A stretch of DNA of 64,000 nt from an uncultured Granulosicoccaceae bacterium (GTDB lineage: Bacteria; Pseudomonadota; Gammaproteobacteria; Granulosicoccales; Granulosicoccaceae): the NCBI GenBank assembly GCA_937981955.1, contig CALJNA010000032.1:26546-90545 (forward strand). Reading direction: 5' to 3'. Below, piece after piece: positions 24,623-33,902 of the stretch (the first letter of the stretch is position 1; every line of letters starts with the position of its first letter). Under the pieces are notes generated by a model. That model was not told the origin of the DNA. It searched no databases and worked only from the letters and a program-made list of their open reading frames with translations. The translations under genes and the position numbers were made by a program.

Positions 24623-27600
24623 ATTCAAAACGCACCAATTCGGTCAACGCTCAAAGTGGAGCCCAGGCGGTGATGGACCAACCAGGTTCGCCCGTGGGTA
24701 CTCCTGCCGGACGTAAAAAAGTCGCTAATGCTGCCAGCACAACTGCCCGCTGGTTATTCTTTATCGTTGCTGTTTTTCTTATTGTTCTGGCTGTTTTATT
24801 ACTGCTGGCGCGTATCGGATTACCCTGGCTCAGCGGTTACAAAGGCGAGGTTGAGCAGCGTTTAAGTGAACAACTCAATGGCCCTGTAACCATTGAAGAG
24901 CTGTCTGTGCGATGGGAGCAGTTCGGACCGAAGCTTAGTGCCGTAGGTGTGTCCTTGAGTGAATCGGCTGATCGTCAGGTCACACTCGATGAAGTGCTGA
25001 TCGATATGAACATGTTGAAGTCGGTTTCACAAGGCACACCAGTTATTGATGAACTGACATTGGTCGGCGCCAGGCTGGCTTTGGAAAGTTCGCCCGAGGG
25101 TAGGTACCAATTGCATGGCTTGAAACAGTCAGCAGCTGCAACCTCGGATAGCAGAAAAGGTGTTGATGTTCTGTCCTGGTTAATGAACACAAGCCGTGTT
25201 GGCTTGCAGGACGCAACCATTACCCTGATTGGAGCAGAAAACCAGCAGCAGTTGACGATTTCCGATTTGAATGTGATCGCAACCAATGATGGTGATCTGC
25301 ATCAGCTGCGTGTGGACATGCAGCTACCTGAAGAGTTGGGTAACAAAATTGAAATTGGTCTTGATCTTGTTGGGCACAGTGATGACATTCAAAATGCATC
25401 GGCCGAATTACATATCAAAGCAGTTGATCTTAAAGCCGATGCATGGCGTTCATTACAAGCCAGCCGTTTTAAAGGGCTGCCAATTTCCACCACTGGTATT
25501 GCAAGACTGGATGCAACGATACAAATGGAGCTGTGGGGCAGCGTATCTGACGGGAAATTACAAACGGCACGTGGACAACTTAATGTTGCTGATGTTTTTG
25601 ATACCGAAACCCGACAACCGGTACTCGATAATATAAGCACCGACGTCGTTTTCACCGACTTGCCATTGGGGTGGCAGCTCAGTGCCGACTCACTTACTTT
25701 GCAAGATAGCGGTGAAACCACCACCGTCAACGATGTCGTGTATCAGTTCAAGCCCGCCGGCGACACGGCCTGGAAACTGGATGCCAGTGGTGAGAGTCTG
25801 GAGCTTGACCTGGCCACCAGGCTGACGCTATCGCTGTTTGATAAAAACGCTGATTTGCCACGTGCACAATGGTTAGCGCAAAGCTCGCCACGCGGCGATC
25901 TGTATGACTGGGATGCCACCTTTGCACTGGTTAACGGTAAGCCGGATTTTTCCCTGTTCAGCATATTCCACGAATTGGAGCTCAGTGCCGCTGGTGGTAT
26001 ACCCGGTGCAAAAAATATCGGCGGCACTATCGACATGAAACACAATGCCGGCAAGATAAGCATGCAGGGTATTGATATGGAATTGGATTTACCTGCAGCT
26101 TTTGCGCAACCATTGCAGTTACAAAAACTCTATGGCGAGCTGGACATTGATGTTCAGGATCCACTTCGCACCGCTTTAAAAGGTGAGTTGTTCGTTACTG
26201 ATCGTGGTCTCAACGCCAGTACGCGTCTTGAAGTCAAGCTGGACCCTGGTTCATCTCCACACATTTATACCCAGGGTCAGTTCTCGCTGGATGACATTGG
26301 CCAGGCAAAACGCTACATACCGGTAAGACTGCTAAGACCACCTACAACCCGCTGGTTGAACCAGGCCTTGATTGCAGGTGAAGCGGTTAATGGTGAGTTA
26401 TTGATGTTCGGCAAGGTTGCAGATTTTCCTTTTCGAGAAAACGAAGGCGTGTTTAGAGTTGGTTTTGATATCAAAGATGCGACCATGGAGTATTTGAAGA
26501 CCTGGCCACTTGCAACCGGCTTGCAGGGACGTTTTGATATGGATCGTGCGTCCATTACCAGCACCGCTACCGACGGCAAAGTTGGTTCCATGCGTTTAAG
26601 TTCCGTGAAGGCGCGGGTGGACAATCTGCTTAACCCGGTACTCAATGTCAGCAGCACCAGCGCAGGGTCGCTGCCAGAAATGATTGAATTCGGAACTACC
26701 GGGCCGTTAAAACGAATATTGCAGCCGGCGCTCGGCGGTATAGATGCTAACGGTCGTGCACAAATGGATTTGAATATCTCGGTACCGCTCAAGCGACAGG
26801 CAAGCTTTAACACCGTTGCTTCCGCGCAGCAAAGTGTCAGTAAACCAGCGACGCGAATTCCTGGACTGAAAGTCAATGGTTCGGTGTTCTTAAAAAACAA
26901 TGACATTCGATTTGATGCGGCCAAATTTTTATTAACCGATGTCGATGGTGCAGTGGGATTTACCCAGAACGGCATTCGCGTGAATAATCTGCAGGGGCTC
27001 ATGTACGGCCGACCGGTTCGTGTAGACAGTAAAACCGAAGGTAAAGGTAATAATCGCGGCGTCGAGATCACCGTAACGGGTCCGATGAGCATTGAGAAGG
27101 TGTTGAATAGTTACGATATACCGTTAACTCGTTTTGCCAAAGGTGAGTCGCGTTGGAATATCAGTGTGCGTATACCCATGAATGCAAAACAGGCTGAGCG
27201 TCGCGGAATTCGCTTTGCTGCTGTGAGTGAGCTTGTCGGCACTCGGCTCCTGTTGCCAGAACCTTTGGGTAAGGCAGTGGGGCAGTCAAGCCGGTTGGCC
27301 GTGTCATCAACACTGTTTCCTAAATCGACTAAACGCGAGTGGCTTATTGATATTGGTCAATCAACTAAATCACTGGTTCGGGTTGATGGTTCGAAACTGC
27401 TTTCAATGGCAGTTGCTTTTGGCGGAGGTTTACCGAATCCGAATGTGAAAGAAGGGTTCAGACTCGAAGGCAGCCTGTCCGAGCTGGGTCTGGATGGCTG
27501 GGTCAAAAGCGTAGCCGGTCTGATCGACGACTTAGAACCTTCAGACACACCGCAACGGATAATGCCGGTGTCGGGTGATTTGAAAGTAAAGCAGTTTATC

Positions 27601-28680
27601 GCTGGCAAGCAATACATTGGTGGTGGCTCCTTGCGTTTTAATACTGATTACGATTACGTCAATGGCGTCATTGAAAATCAATATCTGAGTGGCAGCGCTC
27701 GTTACCCGCGAGAGCATTGGAATAAAACCCAACCGGCTGTGGTCCGAATCAATAATGTTGATAAACGCTTTGTTGATGCGCTGGACTCGGCTGTAGCTGA
27801 TGAAGAATCCAATGAACTGGACCCAAGAACTCTGCCACCCATTCATGCACGTGTAGGCCACGTTCGTTGGGGCTCGCTCGACTTGCAAGCGTTAACCATC
27901 CGCACCTCGCCAGCGGTTAGTGGCATGAATATAGACACCTTTGGGTTTGCCTATGAATCGGCGCAACTGATCGGTTCCGGGTATTGGCGTTTACGTGACC
28001 CGCAAGGTGTGAACGCAGCGCTAAAAGATCAGCATGTCACAAAACTCGACCTGACTATGCAGAGCAGCGATTTCGGTCGTGCGGCAACTCGTCTGGGTTT
28101 CGGTGGGACGCTGGATGAAGGCGAAGGTGTACTGACCGGTTCGTTGGTATGGCCAGCTCCGGCCTACAAGCCATCGCTGGATAATCTGGTTGGCGAAATG
28201 AATATTGATATCCAAAAGGGGCGCATTCTTAAAGTAGAACCAGGTGCTGCGAAGCTGGTTGGGCTGTTTGCACTTCAATCCATACCACGTCGTTTAAGTC
28301 TGGATTTCAAAGATCTGGTACTCGATGGTCTAGACTACGAAACCATTCGTGGTCAAGTGCAACTGGCAAACGGGATCGCCCATGCACCGTTGGTGCAGCT
28401 CAATGGCTCTGTCGGTGTTGTTGATATTGCCGGGGAATCCAATCTGGTTACGCAACAATATAACCAGCGCATTACTGTTTTGCCGCGTGTGAGTGCTGCC
28501 TTACCAATTATTGGCATCATTTCCGGCGGGGCGACTGCGGGTGTTGGAGCATTATTTGCCGGTGGCCTGTTGAAAGCCATTGGTCTGGATTTCGATAGAA
28601 TCGGTTTACGCGAATACACCCTGACCGGTGGCTGGGATGAGCCGGAACTTACGGTGGTTCCGTTCGAACCAACACGCTAA
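24619..28680 (+). CDS. yhdP: YhdP family AsmA-like phospholipid-transport protein
   Basis: YhdP belongs to the AsmA-like group thought to form bridges that carry phospholipids from inner to outer membrane. The 1353-residue protein has one N-terminal membrane helix (about residues 43-68, rich in Val/Leu). A long beta-rich periplasmic part follows, with the C-terminal signature LSLDFKDLVLDGLDYETIRG and ITVLPRVSAALPIIGIISGG. GTG 24619 is taken because it overlaps the rng stop (GTGA); ATG 24673 is an alternative. Its stop overlaps the stop of the opposite-strand lipoprotein gene by four bases. Confidence 0.93.
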   Translation: MNSKRTNSVNAQSGAQAVMDQPGSPVGTPAGRKKVANAASTTARWLFFIVAVFLIVLAVLLLLARIGLPWLSGYKGEVEQRLSEQLNGPVTIEELSVRWEQFGPKLSAVGVSLSESADRQVTLDEVLIDMNMLKSVSQGTPVIDELTLVGARLALESSPEGRYQLHGLKQSAAATSDSRKGVDVLSWLMNTSRVGLQDATITLIGAENQQQLTISDLNVIATNDGDLHQLRVDMQLPEELGNKIEIGLDLVGHSDDIQNASAELHIKAVDLKADAWRSLQASRFKGLPISTTGIARLDATIQMELWGSVSDGKLQTARGQLNVADVFDTETRQPVLDNISTDVVFTDLPLGWQLSADSLTLQDSGETTTVNDVVYQFKPAGDTAWKLDASGESLELDLATRLTLSLFDKNADLPRAQWLAQSSPRGDLYDWDATFALVNGKPDFSLFSIFHELELSAAGGIPGAKNIGGTIDMKHNAGKISMQGIDMELDLPAAFAQPLQLQKLYGELDIDVQDPLRTALKGELFVTDRGLNASTRLEVKLDPGSSPHIYTQGQFSLDDIGQAKRYIPVRLLRPPTTRWLNQALIAGEAVNGELLMFGKVADFPFRENEGVFRVGFDIKDATMEYLKTWPLATGLQGRFDMDRASITSTATDGKVGSMRLSSVKARVDNLLNPVLNVSSTSAGSLPEMIEFGTTGPLKRILQPALGGIDANGRAQMDLNISVPLKRQASFNTVASAQQSVSKPATRIPGLKVNGSVFLKNNDIRFDAAKFLLTDVDGAVGFTQNGIRVNNLQGLMYGRPVRVDSKTEGKGNNRGVEITVTGPMSIEKVLNSYDIPLTRFAKGESRWNISVRIPMNAKQAERRGIRFAAVSELVGTRLLLPEPLGKAVGQSSRLAVSSTLFPKSTKREWLIDIGQSTKSLVRVDGSKLLSMAVAFGGGLPNPNVKEGFRLEGSLSELGLDGWVKSVAGLIDDLEPSDTPQRIMPVSGDLKVKQFIAGKQYIGGGSLRFNTDYDYVNGVIENQYLSGSARYPREHWNKTQPAVVRINNVDKRFVDALDSAVADEESNELDPRTLPPIHARVGHVRWGSLDLQALTIRTSPAVSGMNIDTFGFAYESAQLIGSGYWRLRDPQGVNAALKDQHVTKLDLTMQSSDFGRAATRLGFGGTLDEGEGVLTGSLVWPAPAYKPSLDNLVGEMNIDIQKGRILKVEPGAAKLVGLFALQSIPRRLSLDFKDLVLDGLDYETIRGQVQLANGIAHAPLVQLNGSVGVVDIAGESNLVTQQYNQRITVLPRVSAALPIIGIISGGATAGVGALFAGGLLKAIGLDFDRIGLREYTLTGGWDEPELTVVPFEPTR

Positions 28681-29762
28681 TTCGAATTTGAAGCTGGTAG
28701 TGCCCACAATGGCGCAGGCCGTTTCTCTGATGTAAACCACACCACACCGTTTTCGGCTACCGCCAAAGCTTCGGCTTGCGACAGCGAGTGCGAGTGAACA
28801 CGTTGTCTTGGTTGCGCAAAGGTTTGTGCCCAACTGAGGTTTGCGCCGCGTCGATATCGGTATACGCTCCGATAAGTGAGAAGATAAGCCGTTTGATCAT
28901 TTCCATCTATGTCCAGTGCGGTGGGTTGCGACACATCGACACCGCCAATTGAGGCAATCAGGCTGGACTCAATCGAGCCGGCAGGGATCGCCAACTGAGC
29001 GATTAATTCTGCTGTGTTCAGCTGCGACGGGTTCGTCAGCGACATGGGTATGCGATAAACATGACTGGGCTGTCTTTCACCGTTGTTCAATGGTTCTTTG
29101 GTGAGCACATAAATCCAATCGCCATCAACCGCCATCGCCTCAGCGTTATGGGCCGAATGCGGATAACGAAACCTGATGGTATGCACAGGTTCCAGTACAT
29201 CGGTAACTGCACGATCGATTTCAGGTTCTACAAGAACATGGATCACATGCTCATCTTTAATTCTCAGATTGTCCCCGATGTCTGCTATTAACAGATACGC
29301 CTCGCCATTAATCCAAACGCTGTCCATATCTTCCCAGTCACGACTCGCCGCATTTACATTCCAGCTTCCCAGTGAATTGCCCTGATGATCGAACGCAAAC
29401 AGTATCGATGCATTGCCACTGTCATTGATGGCCCAGAACGTATTGTTTTGTCGAATGGATGCTGCCATGCCACTGACCTCAGTTAAATTCGGGTCCTGTA
29501 AATTGCCTGTGGACTGAGCATGATCAACGCTGAAAGATTCGTTAGTGAGGTTGCCTTCAGTCGCGACAATCAGGCTGGTCGTATTCTGGGCAGCCGGTTC
29601 GGTTAGTAAGGCGGTGTTGGACGACGCTGTTTCGTTACTGGTGTTTTCCTCAGCTTGCGACTCCGGAGTGATGACGACTCCCGGAGTTGCTTGAGTATTT
29701 GACTGACAGCCGTACAGGAATGACATAGCCAAACCAAGGGCGAACCAGCTCCGATGTTTCAT
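28677..29762 (-). CDS. Lipoprotein with predicted beta-propeller domain
   Basis: This 361-residue protein has a lipoprotein signal (MKHRSWFALGLAMSFLYGC, Cys 19) and a Thr/Ser/Asn-rich linker. The repeat-rich domain has motifs such as EVSGMAASIRQNNTFWAINDSGN, DWEDMDSVWINGEAYLLIADIGDN and AEAMAVDGDWIYVLTKEP. The recurrent WAINDSGN/IADIGDN pattern is that of secreted SdiA-regulated/PE-PGRS-like or propeller proteins seen in many marine bacteria. No catalytic residues stand out and no function is known to me. It begins within darP (ATGA overlap), so it is expressed as its downstream partner. Confidence 0.7.
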   Translation of the reverse strand: MKHRSWFALGLAMSFLYGCQSNTQATPGVVITPESQAEENTSNETASSNTALLTEPAAQNTTSLIVATEGNLTNESFSVDHAQSTGNLQDPNLTEVSGMAASIRQNNTFWAINDSGNASILFAFDHQGNSLGSWNVNAASRDWEDMDSVWINGEAYLLIADIGDNLRIKDEHVIHVLVEPEIDRAVTDVLEPVHTIRFRYPHSAHNAEAMAVDGDWIYVLTKEPLNNGERQPSHVYRIPMSLTNPSQLNTAELIAQLAIPAGSIESSLIASIGGVDVSQPTALDIDGNDQTAYLLTYRSVYRYRRGANLSWAQTFAQPRQRVHSHSLSQAEALAVAENGVVWFTSEKRPAPLWALPASNSN

Positions 29763-30304
29763 TGCCCTGATTCTGCCTGATGGTTTACCGCATCACGAAC
29801 GGCTTTGAACAGCAGGCGAGCTGACTTCGGTGATTTGGTTTGCGATTTTTCCTTCATCGCACTGCGTTGCAGTTGTCTGAGCTGTTGTCTATCGGCATGC
29901 GGGTACTTGTCGAGAAATTCTGTCAGTGCTGATTTTGCATCCCCGTCATCACCAAGCAACCGATCTCGCCATCGCTCTACTAAATGTAATGTTTGCGTGT
30001 TTGCGCGCGCAGCCTGCCGGATGGACTCCAGTGCAGCGTCAATCGGTTCGATGTCGATTTTACGAAGGCGTTTTGCCAGCCAGCCTAACTGACGTTTGCG
30101 AGCGCCGTTCTGCGTCGTTCGGTTCAGCTCGTTTATGGCATCAACCACATCATCCGGTAGCGGGATACGTGCGCGCTCTGCGGCTCCCAGCGCGGCCAGT
30201 TCAGAGCCGAGATCGCGAACAGCCAATGCTTCTCGCTTTAATTGCGATTTACTTGGCCCCTCGTCAAAATCGTCTTCGCCAAACTCGGGATCATCATCTA
30301 TCAT
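29759..30304 (-). CDS. darP: Ribosome-associated protein DarP (YjgA, DUF615)
   Basis: DarP/YjgA is a helical bundle protein that helps late assembly of the 50S subunit. The 181-residue protein shows the acidic N-terminus MIDDDPEFGEDD, then PSKSQLKREALAVRDLGSEL, ARKRQLGWLAKRLRKIDIEPI and the C-terminal KSARLLFKAVRDAV, all conserved in the family. Its stop overlaps the start of the lipoprotein gene by four bases. It is divergent from the outer-membrane-type gene 182 bp away. Confidence 0.94.
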   Translation of the reverse strand: MIDDDPEFGEDDFDEGPSKSQLKREALAVRDLGSELAALGAAERARIPLPDDVVDAINELNRTTQNGARKRQLGWLAKRLRKIDIEPIDAALESIRQAARANTQTLHLVERWRDRLLGDDGDAKSALTEFLDKYPHADRQQLRQLQRSAMKEKSQTKSPKSARLLFKAVRDAVNHQAESGQ

Positions 30305-30345
30305 CTAAATACGGCCAGTTTCGTCAAGAGACTTGTTTCGAAGTG

Positions 30346-30397
30346 TGTCGTAAGACACTGTAACAAATACGCAAAAGGGTGTTGTATTCTTACGACA
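30346..30397. promoter_or_regulatory. 10-bp inverted repeat in a divergent intergenic region
   Basis: TGTCGTAAGA (30346-30355) and TCTTACGACA (30388-30397) are perfect inverted repeats separated by 32 bases. They sit between darP and the outer-membrane-type gene. A loose promoter-like pair (TTGTAT at 30382, TCTAAT about 17 bases after it) overlaps the right arm. Each arm also partly resembles its own complement (TGTC-GTAA-GACA), which is common for operator half-sites. It could be a repressor site or an RNA stem; no regulator can be assigned. Confidence 0.4.
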
Positions 30398-30486
30398 TTC
30401 ATTATCTAATGGTGTGCGTTAAAGGTAGTAAGCACTGTTAACGGAAGTGGCAGGGTCATACCAGCCGAAAGGAAATCAATCCGAAC

Positions 30487-31305
30487 ATGAAACGACTCAT
30501 TGCAATTGCTGCTTTACTTGCCCCCTCGGTGGTGCAGGTTGCGCATGCGCAATCGTTTGAACTCGGTGAATTTTCTACCTCACACGACCCGTTCACTTTC
30601 AACAGTAACGATCTTGACACCATACGCTACACGCGTGTTCCCGAGTCTGACAGGCTTCCCCAGTACTACGCCGATCGACAAACTGAACTTTCGGTTAGTC
30701 TGAAACCGGCTAAACCAAAGTTTAGCCTGAAGCACGGATTCGGGTTGAATATGTTTTCGCATGCGCAACCGGCTGTTGAGGTCGAGAGTGGGCGTCTCGG
30801 GAAAAACCGTTTGGTCGAAGCCATTCCTGATTTGCACGACGGCTTCGCGTATTCCGCCGGCGTCAAGGTCGAGCATGAAGATGAAGATATCGACGGCACG
30901 GCCTATGTCAGCTCCGGACTACTAGGGCTTTCATACGGACGCCTTGGGCGTCTTTGGTACGGTGGAGTCGATGTTAACGTCGAGCAGTTCGTGCACGGTA
31001 GCGGCAGCAATGATCAGAACGATACGCTAAGCGTTGATTTTACCACCGGCCGCCGTCTTGGCTGGACTGGCACATCCAGTGGCTCGCCTCTGTGGATGCT
31101 TTCCTTGCAAGGCAACCTTGATTTGCAGGAGCGCAGCAATGATCAAATGGACCGGGGAGACTGGTACCTGAACCCCAGCCTGTTCTGGCAGAACCCAGGG
31201 TTCACATTCTCCGCTCAGGTTCAGGTGCCTGTAGAAGCACCCTCTTCGGACGATACAGTCGAACCAGACTACCGACTGCGCGCGATATTCGAAAAGCAGT
31301 TCTAA
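30487..31305 (+). CDS. Probable outer-membrane beta-barrel protein, function unknown
   Basis: This 272-residue protein has a Sec signal peptide ending AHAQ (about residue 22). Downstream are alternating hydrophobic/polar strands such as GLNMFSHAQ, GVKVEHEDEDIDG, VSSGLLGLSYGRLGRLWYGG, PLWMLSLQGNLDLQER and FTFSAQVQVPVE. It ends in Phe (AIFEKQF), the usual last residue of outer-membrane barrels recognised by BamA. No family is recognised. A GGAAA ribosome binding site lies about 13 bases before ATG 30487. It converges with the DUF3108 gene five bases away. Confidence 0.6.
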   Translation: MKRLIAIAALLAPSVVQVAHAQSFELGEFSTSHDPFTFNSNDLDTIRYTRVPESDRLPQYYADRQTELSVSLKPAKPKFSLKHGFGLNMFSHAQPAVEVESGRLGKNRLVEAIPDLHDGFAYSAGVKVEHEDEDIDGTAYVSSGLLGLSYGRLGRLWYGGVDVNVEQFVHGSGSNDQNDTLSVDFTTGRRLGWTGTSSGSPLWMLSLQGNLDLQERSNDQMDRGDWYLNPSLFWQNPGFTFSAQVQVPVEAPSSDDTVEPDYRLRAIFEKQF

Positions 31306-31310
31306 AACGA

Positions 31311-32141
31311 TTACTTGGCTTTGTACGCTTCAGCACCGCCACCCTCGGTGATTCGGTTGCGTAATCGCGTCAGTGTTAGTCTGGCAACCAGCTTGTCTCG
31401 CTTATATTGCTCTATCTTCACCGGTACAAAATCGAGCTCGGGTGCAAACCAGGTCGTTGTATGTCGCGTTCCACCTCCTTCGGCATTACTGCGAACCCTG
31501 ACAGTTTTAAGCGGGCCCATGCGAGTCTCGACTGTTTCAGTACCTTCGTTGGAAAACAGCATGGTTTTCACACGTCCGTTGTCGAACACCTGCAGTTTCG
31601 CCTGCTGAAAGTTGTTTTTCTTTAACTCATCGATAACCGTTAAGGTGACCGACAAGCGATCGAGTACCGGATCGGAGAAGTCTTCAGTGAACTCTTCACC
31701 ACGTCTTTTGTAGGTCAGTTGATTCTGGTTCCAGTCAAACCAGGCATCGACACTGCGGCGGGCTTCTGAATCTTGCCGGTAGGTGTATTTCTGTGGTTTT
31801 AAATTGAGCTTACCGGCTGAGTCTGAGACACTGAAAACACTGACTTCCTGAATTTTTCCTTTGCCGGTCAGCTTGAATACACCGGTTGGGGTGGTCTTCA
31901 GGCTGTAGATCCATTCGTCACCTTGCCTGGCCAGCTGTAATGTCGCACTGCCAGCGCTGATCATGTTGTTGCCAACTTCGTATTCGACTTCGAATGGGGT
32001 GAAGTCTGCAGGTTGTGCAATGGCGGCACCTGCGCCAAGCATCATGGTCGCAGCCGTTGCCATACAACCGAGTCGCGTTATGAGCTTGCTGTCCGATCGA
32101 TTTCTGGCTGTTTTCCCAAGCCGGTGTGTTCTTGTCATCAT
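31311..32141 (-). CDS. DUF3108 periplasmic protein
   Basis: This 276-residue protein has an N-terminal hydrophobic signal (about residues 25-42, ending AIAQPADF). Its beta-rich domain contains VEYEVGNNMISAGSATLQL, TTPTGVFKLTGKGKIQEVS and the end TWFAPELDFVPVKIEQYKRDKL. This is the DUF3108 family, usually found next to purM-purN in gammaproteobacteria. Its role is unknown to me. The start (MM pair, 32141 or 32138) overlaps the purN stop (ATGA), so it is the third gene of a purM-purN-DUF3108 operon. Confidence 0.88.
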   Translation of the reverse strand: MMTRTHRLGKTARNRSDSKLITRLGCMATAATMMLGAGAAIAQPADFTPFEVEYEVGNNMISAGSATLQLARQGDEWIYSLKTTPTGVFKLTGKGKIQEVSVFSVSDSAGKLNLKPQKYTYRQDSEARRSVDAWFDWNQNQLTYKRRGEEFTEDFSDPVLDRLSVTLTVIDELKKNNFQQAKLQVFDNGRVKTMLFSNEGTETVETRMGPLKTVRVRSNAEGGGTRHTTTWFAPELDFVPVKIEQYKRDKLVARLTLTRLRNRITEGGGAEAYKAK

Positions 32142-32794
32142 TGTGGTCCGTTCAGGGCACTGTCAGCACCGCGCTGTGCGGTACTTTTAAGGGTGCCACG
32201 GTAACATTCATCGTTACCCAATCGGGCGGTGCCGCTCACACAAAGTTGTAATGCATGCACGTAAAGTTCATGTTCTGTGAGTAAGACACGGGTCGCAAGG
32301 GTTTGTTCTGTATCGGAAGGTAAAACTGGAACTTCGGTCTGTGCGATGACCGGTCCGGCATCGAGTTCCGGGGTCACAAAATGCACGCTGGCACCATGCC
32401 TGGTTTCTTTGGCTTCAAGCACCCTTGCGTGGGTATTCAGGCCTGGATAAAGCGGTAACAGCGACGGGTGAATATTCACCATTTTGCCGAGAAAGCGATC
32501 GACCAGTGCTTTGTTCAGAATTCTCATAAAGCCTGCCAGCGCGACAAAATCGGGGTTGAACGAGTCTATCAGCGCTTCAAGTTTTGCATCAAACTGGTTG
32601 CGATCATCGAAGTGCGTATGGTCGAGCGTGGCCGTTTCTATATTTTGCCTGGCCGCAAACTCTAAACCGGCAGCATCTGGGCGGTTGCTGATAACCGCCA
32701 CAACTTCAGCGTCCAGACGACCGTCTCTGCAAGCTTCAACAATGGCACGCATGTTGGAACCGCGACCCGAAATTAACACGACGATGCGTGTCAT
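32138..32794 (-). CDS. purN: Phosphoribosylglycinamide formyltransferase 1
   Basis: PurN transfers a formyl group from 10-formyl-tetrahydrofolate to GAR in purine synthesis. The 218-residue protein starts with VVLISGRGSNMRAIV and has FVALAGFMRIL. The catalytic segment is VNIHPSLLPLYPGLNTHARVLEAKETRHGASVHFVTPELDAGP, including the Asn-His-Asp-type active-site residues. ATG 32794 overlaps the purM stop (ATGA). A longer frame to 32848 has no homologous N-terminus and is rejected. The C-terminal tail of about 20 residues is polar and unconserved. Confidence 0.96.
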   Translation of the reverse strand: MTRIVVLISGRGSNMRAIVEACRDGRLDAEVVAVISNRPDAAGLEFAARQNIETATLDHTHFDDRNQFDAKLEALIDSFNPDFVALAGFMRILNKALVDRFLGKMVNIHPSLLPLYPGLNTHARVLEAKETRHGASVHFVTPELDAGPVIAQTEVPVLPSDTEQTLATRVLLTEHELYVHALQLCVSGTARLGNDECYRGTLKSTAQRGADSALNGPQ

Positions 32795-33864
32795 GCGAAC
32801 ACGACCGTTGCCGCACCCGTACCGGCCTCGATGGAACCAATAACACAAGCTGTTTCACCAGCCTTTTCCAACTTGCCTATGACCTCATCGGCATCCGCGG
32901 CATCTACAACCAGAGTGAAACCGATTCCGCAGTTAAATGTGCGCAGCATTTCTTTGGGGTCAATTTGGCCGTTCTGCGCAAGCCAGTCGAACACTGCTGG
33001 TGTTTGCCAGCTGCTCTGATCGATGCGTGCAACAACGTTCTGCGGCAGGCTGCGTGGCACATTTTCAGTGATCCCACCGCCAGTGATATGTGCCATGGCT
33101 TTGATCGGTGCATTGTCTTTTAGCACCGACAATATGGCATTGACGTAAATCCGCGTTGGTCGCATCAGGGTTTCGCCCAAAGTGACGGTATCGAAAGGGG
33201 TATTGATATCATGTTCGGCGGCAACTTTACGTATCAGAGAGTAACCATTAGAGTGGGGACCACTGGATGCGATACCGATGATGCTGTCGCCTGTGGCCAC
33301 ACTGGTTCCATCAATAATATTTTCTTTTTCAACCACGCCGACCGCAAAGCCCGCCAGGTCGAAATCCTTGTCGTGGTACATGCCGGGCATTTCCGCCGTT
33401 TCACCACCAAGCAGGGCCGCCCCCGATTGCACGCAGCCCTCGGCTATGCCAGCTATGACGCGGCTGGCCTGGTCAACATCAAGCTTGCCGGTAGCGAAAT
33501 AGTCCAGAAACCACAATGGCTCTGCACCACAAACCAGAATATCGTTGACGCACATGGCAACAAGGTCGATACCGACCGTATCAGGCATGTCCAGATCGAT
33601 AGCGAGTCGCAGTTTCGTACCCACGCCATCGGTGCCAGAGACCATGACAGGTTGCCGAAATTGCGTCATAGGCAGCTCGAACATGCCCCCAAAGCCGCCA
33701 ATAGCGCCTAAAATCCCTGTACGGTGTGTTTTTGCGACCAGCGGTTTGATCTTCTGAACCAGTGCATCGCCAGCTTCGATATCCACACCGGCGTCGCGAT
33801 AGGTCAGACCGCTGGTTTCGGTCGATTTGGTCATGAACGTAGAGTCGCGCGGAAAAGTCGACAT
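32791..33864 (-). CDS. purM: Phosphoribosylformylglycinamidine cyclo-ligase (AIR synthetase)
   Basis: PurM closes the imidazole ring of AIR with ATP. The 357-residue protein shows YRDAGVDIEAGDALV, GIGGFGGMF-type sequence (AIGGFGGMFEL), SGTDGVGTKLRLA, ALLGGETAEMPG and ITGGGITENVPR, all diagnostic. Two in-frame starts are possible, ATG 33864 and ATG 33834 (MTKSTETSG); the first is slightly favoured by a weak GAG box. It is divergent from the DUF2066 gene, and purN is coupled behind it. Confidence 0.96.
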   Translation of the reverse strand: MSTFPRDSTFMTKSTETSGLTYRDAGVDIEAGDALVQKIKPLVAKTHRTGILGAIGGFGGMFELPMTQFRQPVMVSGTDGVGTKLRLAIDLDMPDTVGIDLVAMCVNDILVCGAEPLWFLDYFATGKLDVDQASRVIAGIAEGCVQSGAALLGGETAEMPGMYHDKDFDLAGFAVGVVEKENIIDGTSVATGDSIIGIASSGPHSNGYSLIRKVAAEHDINTPFDTVTLGETLMRPTRIYVNAILSVLKDNAPIKAMAHITGGGITENVPRSLPQNVVARIDQSSWQTPAVFDWLAQNGQIDPKEMLRTFNCGIGFTLVVDAADADEVIGKLEKAGETACVIGSIEAGTGAATVVFA

Positions 33865-33902
33865 GATACTCGTATTACTTTACTAAGAGTGCGTAAAAGC
33901 GA

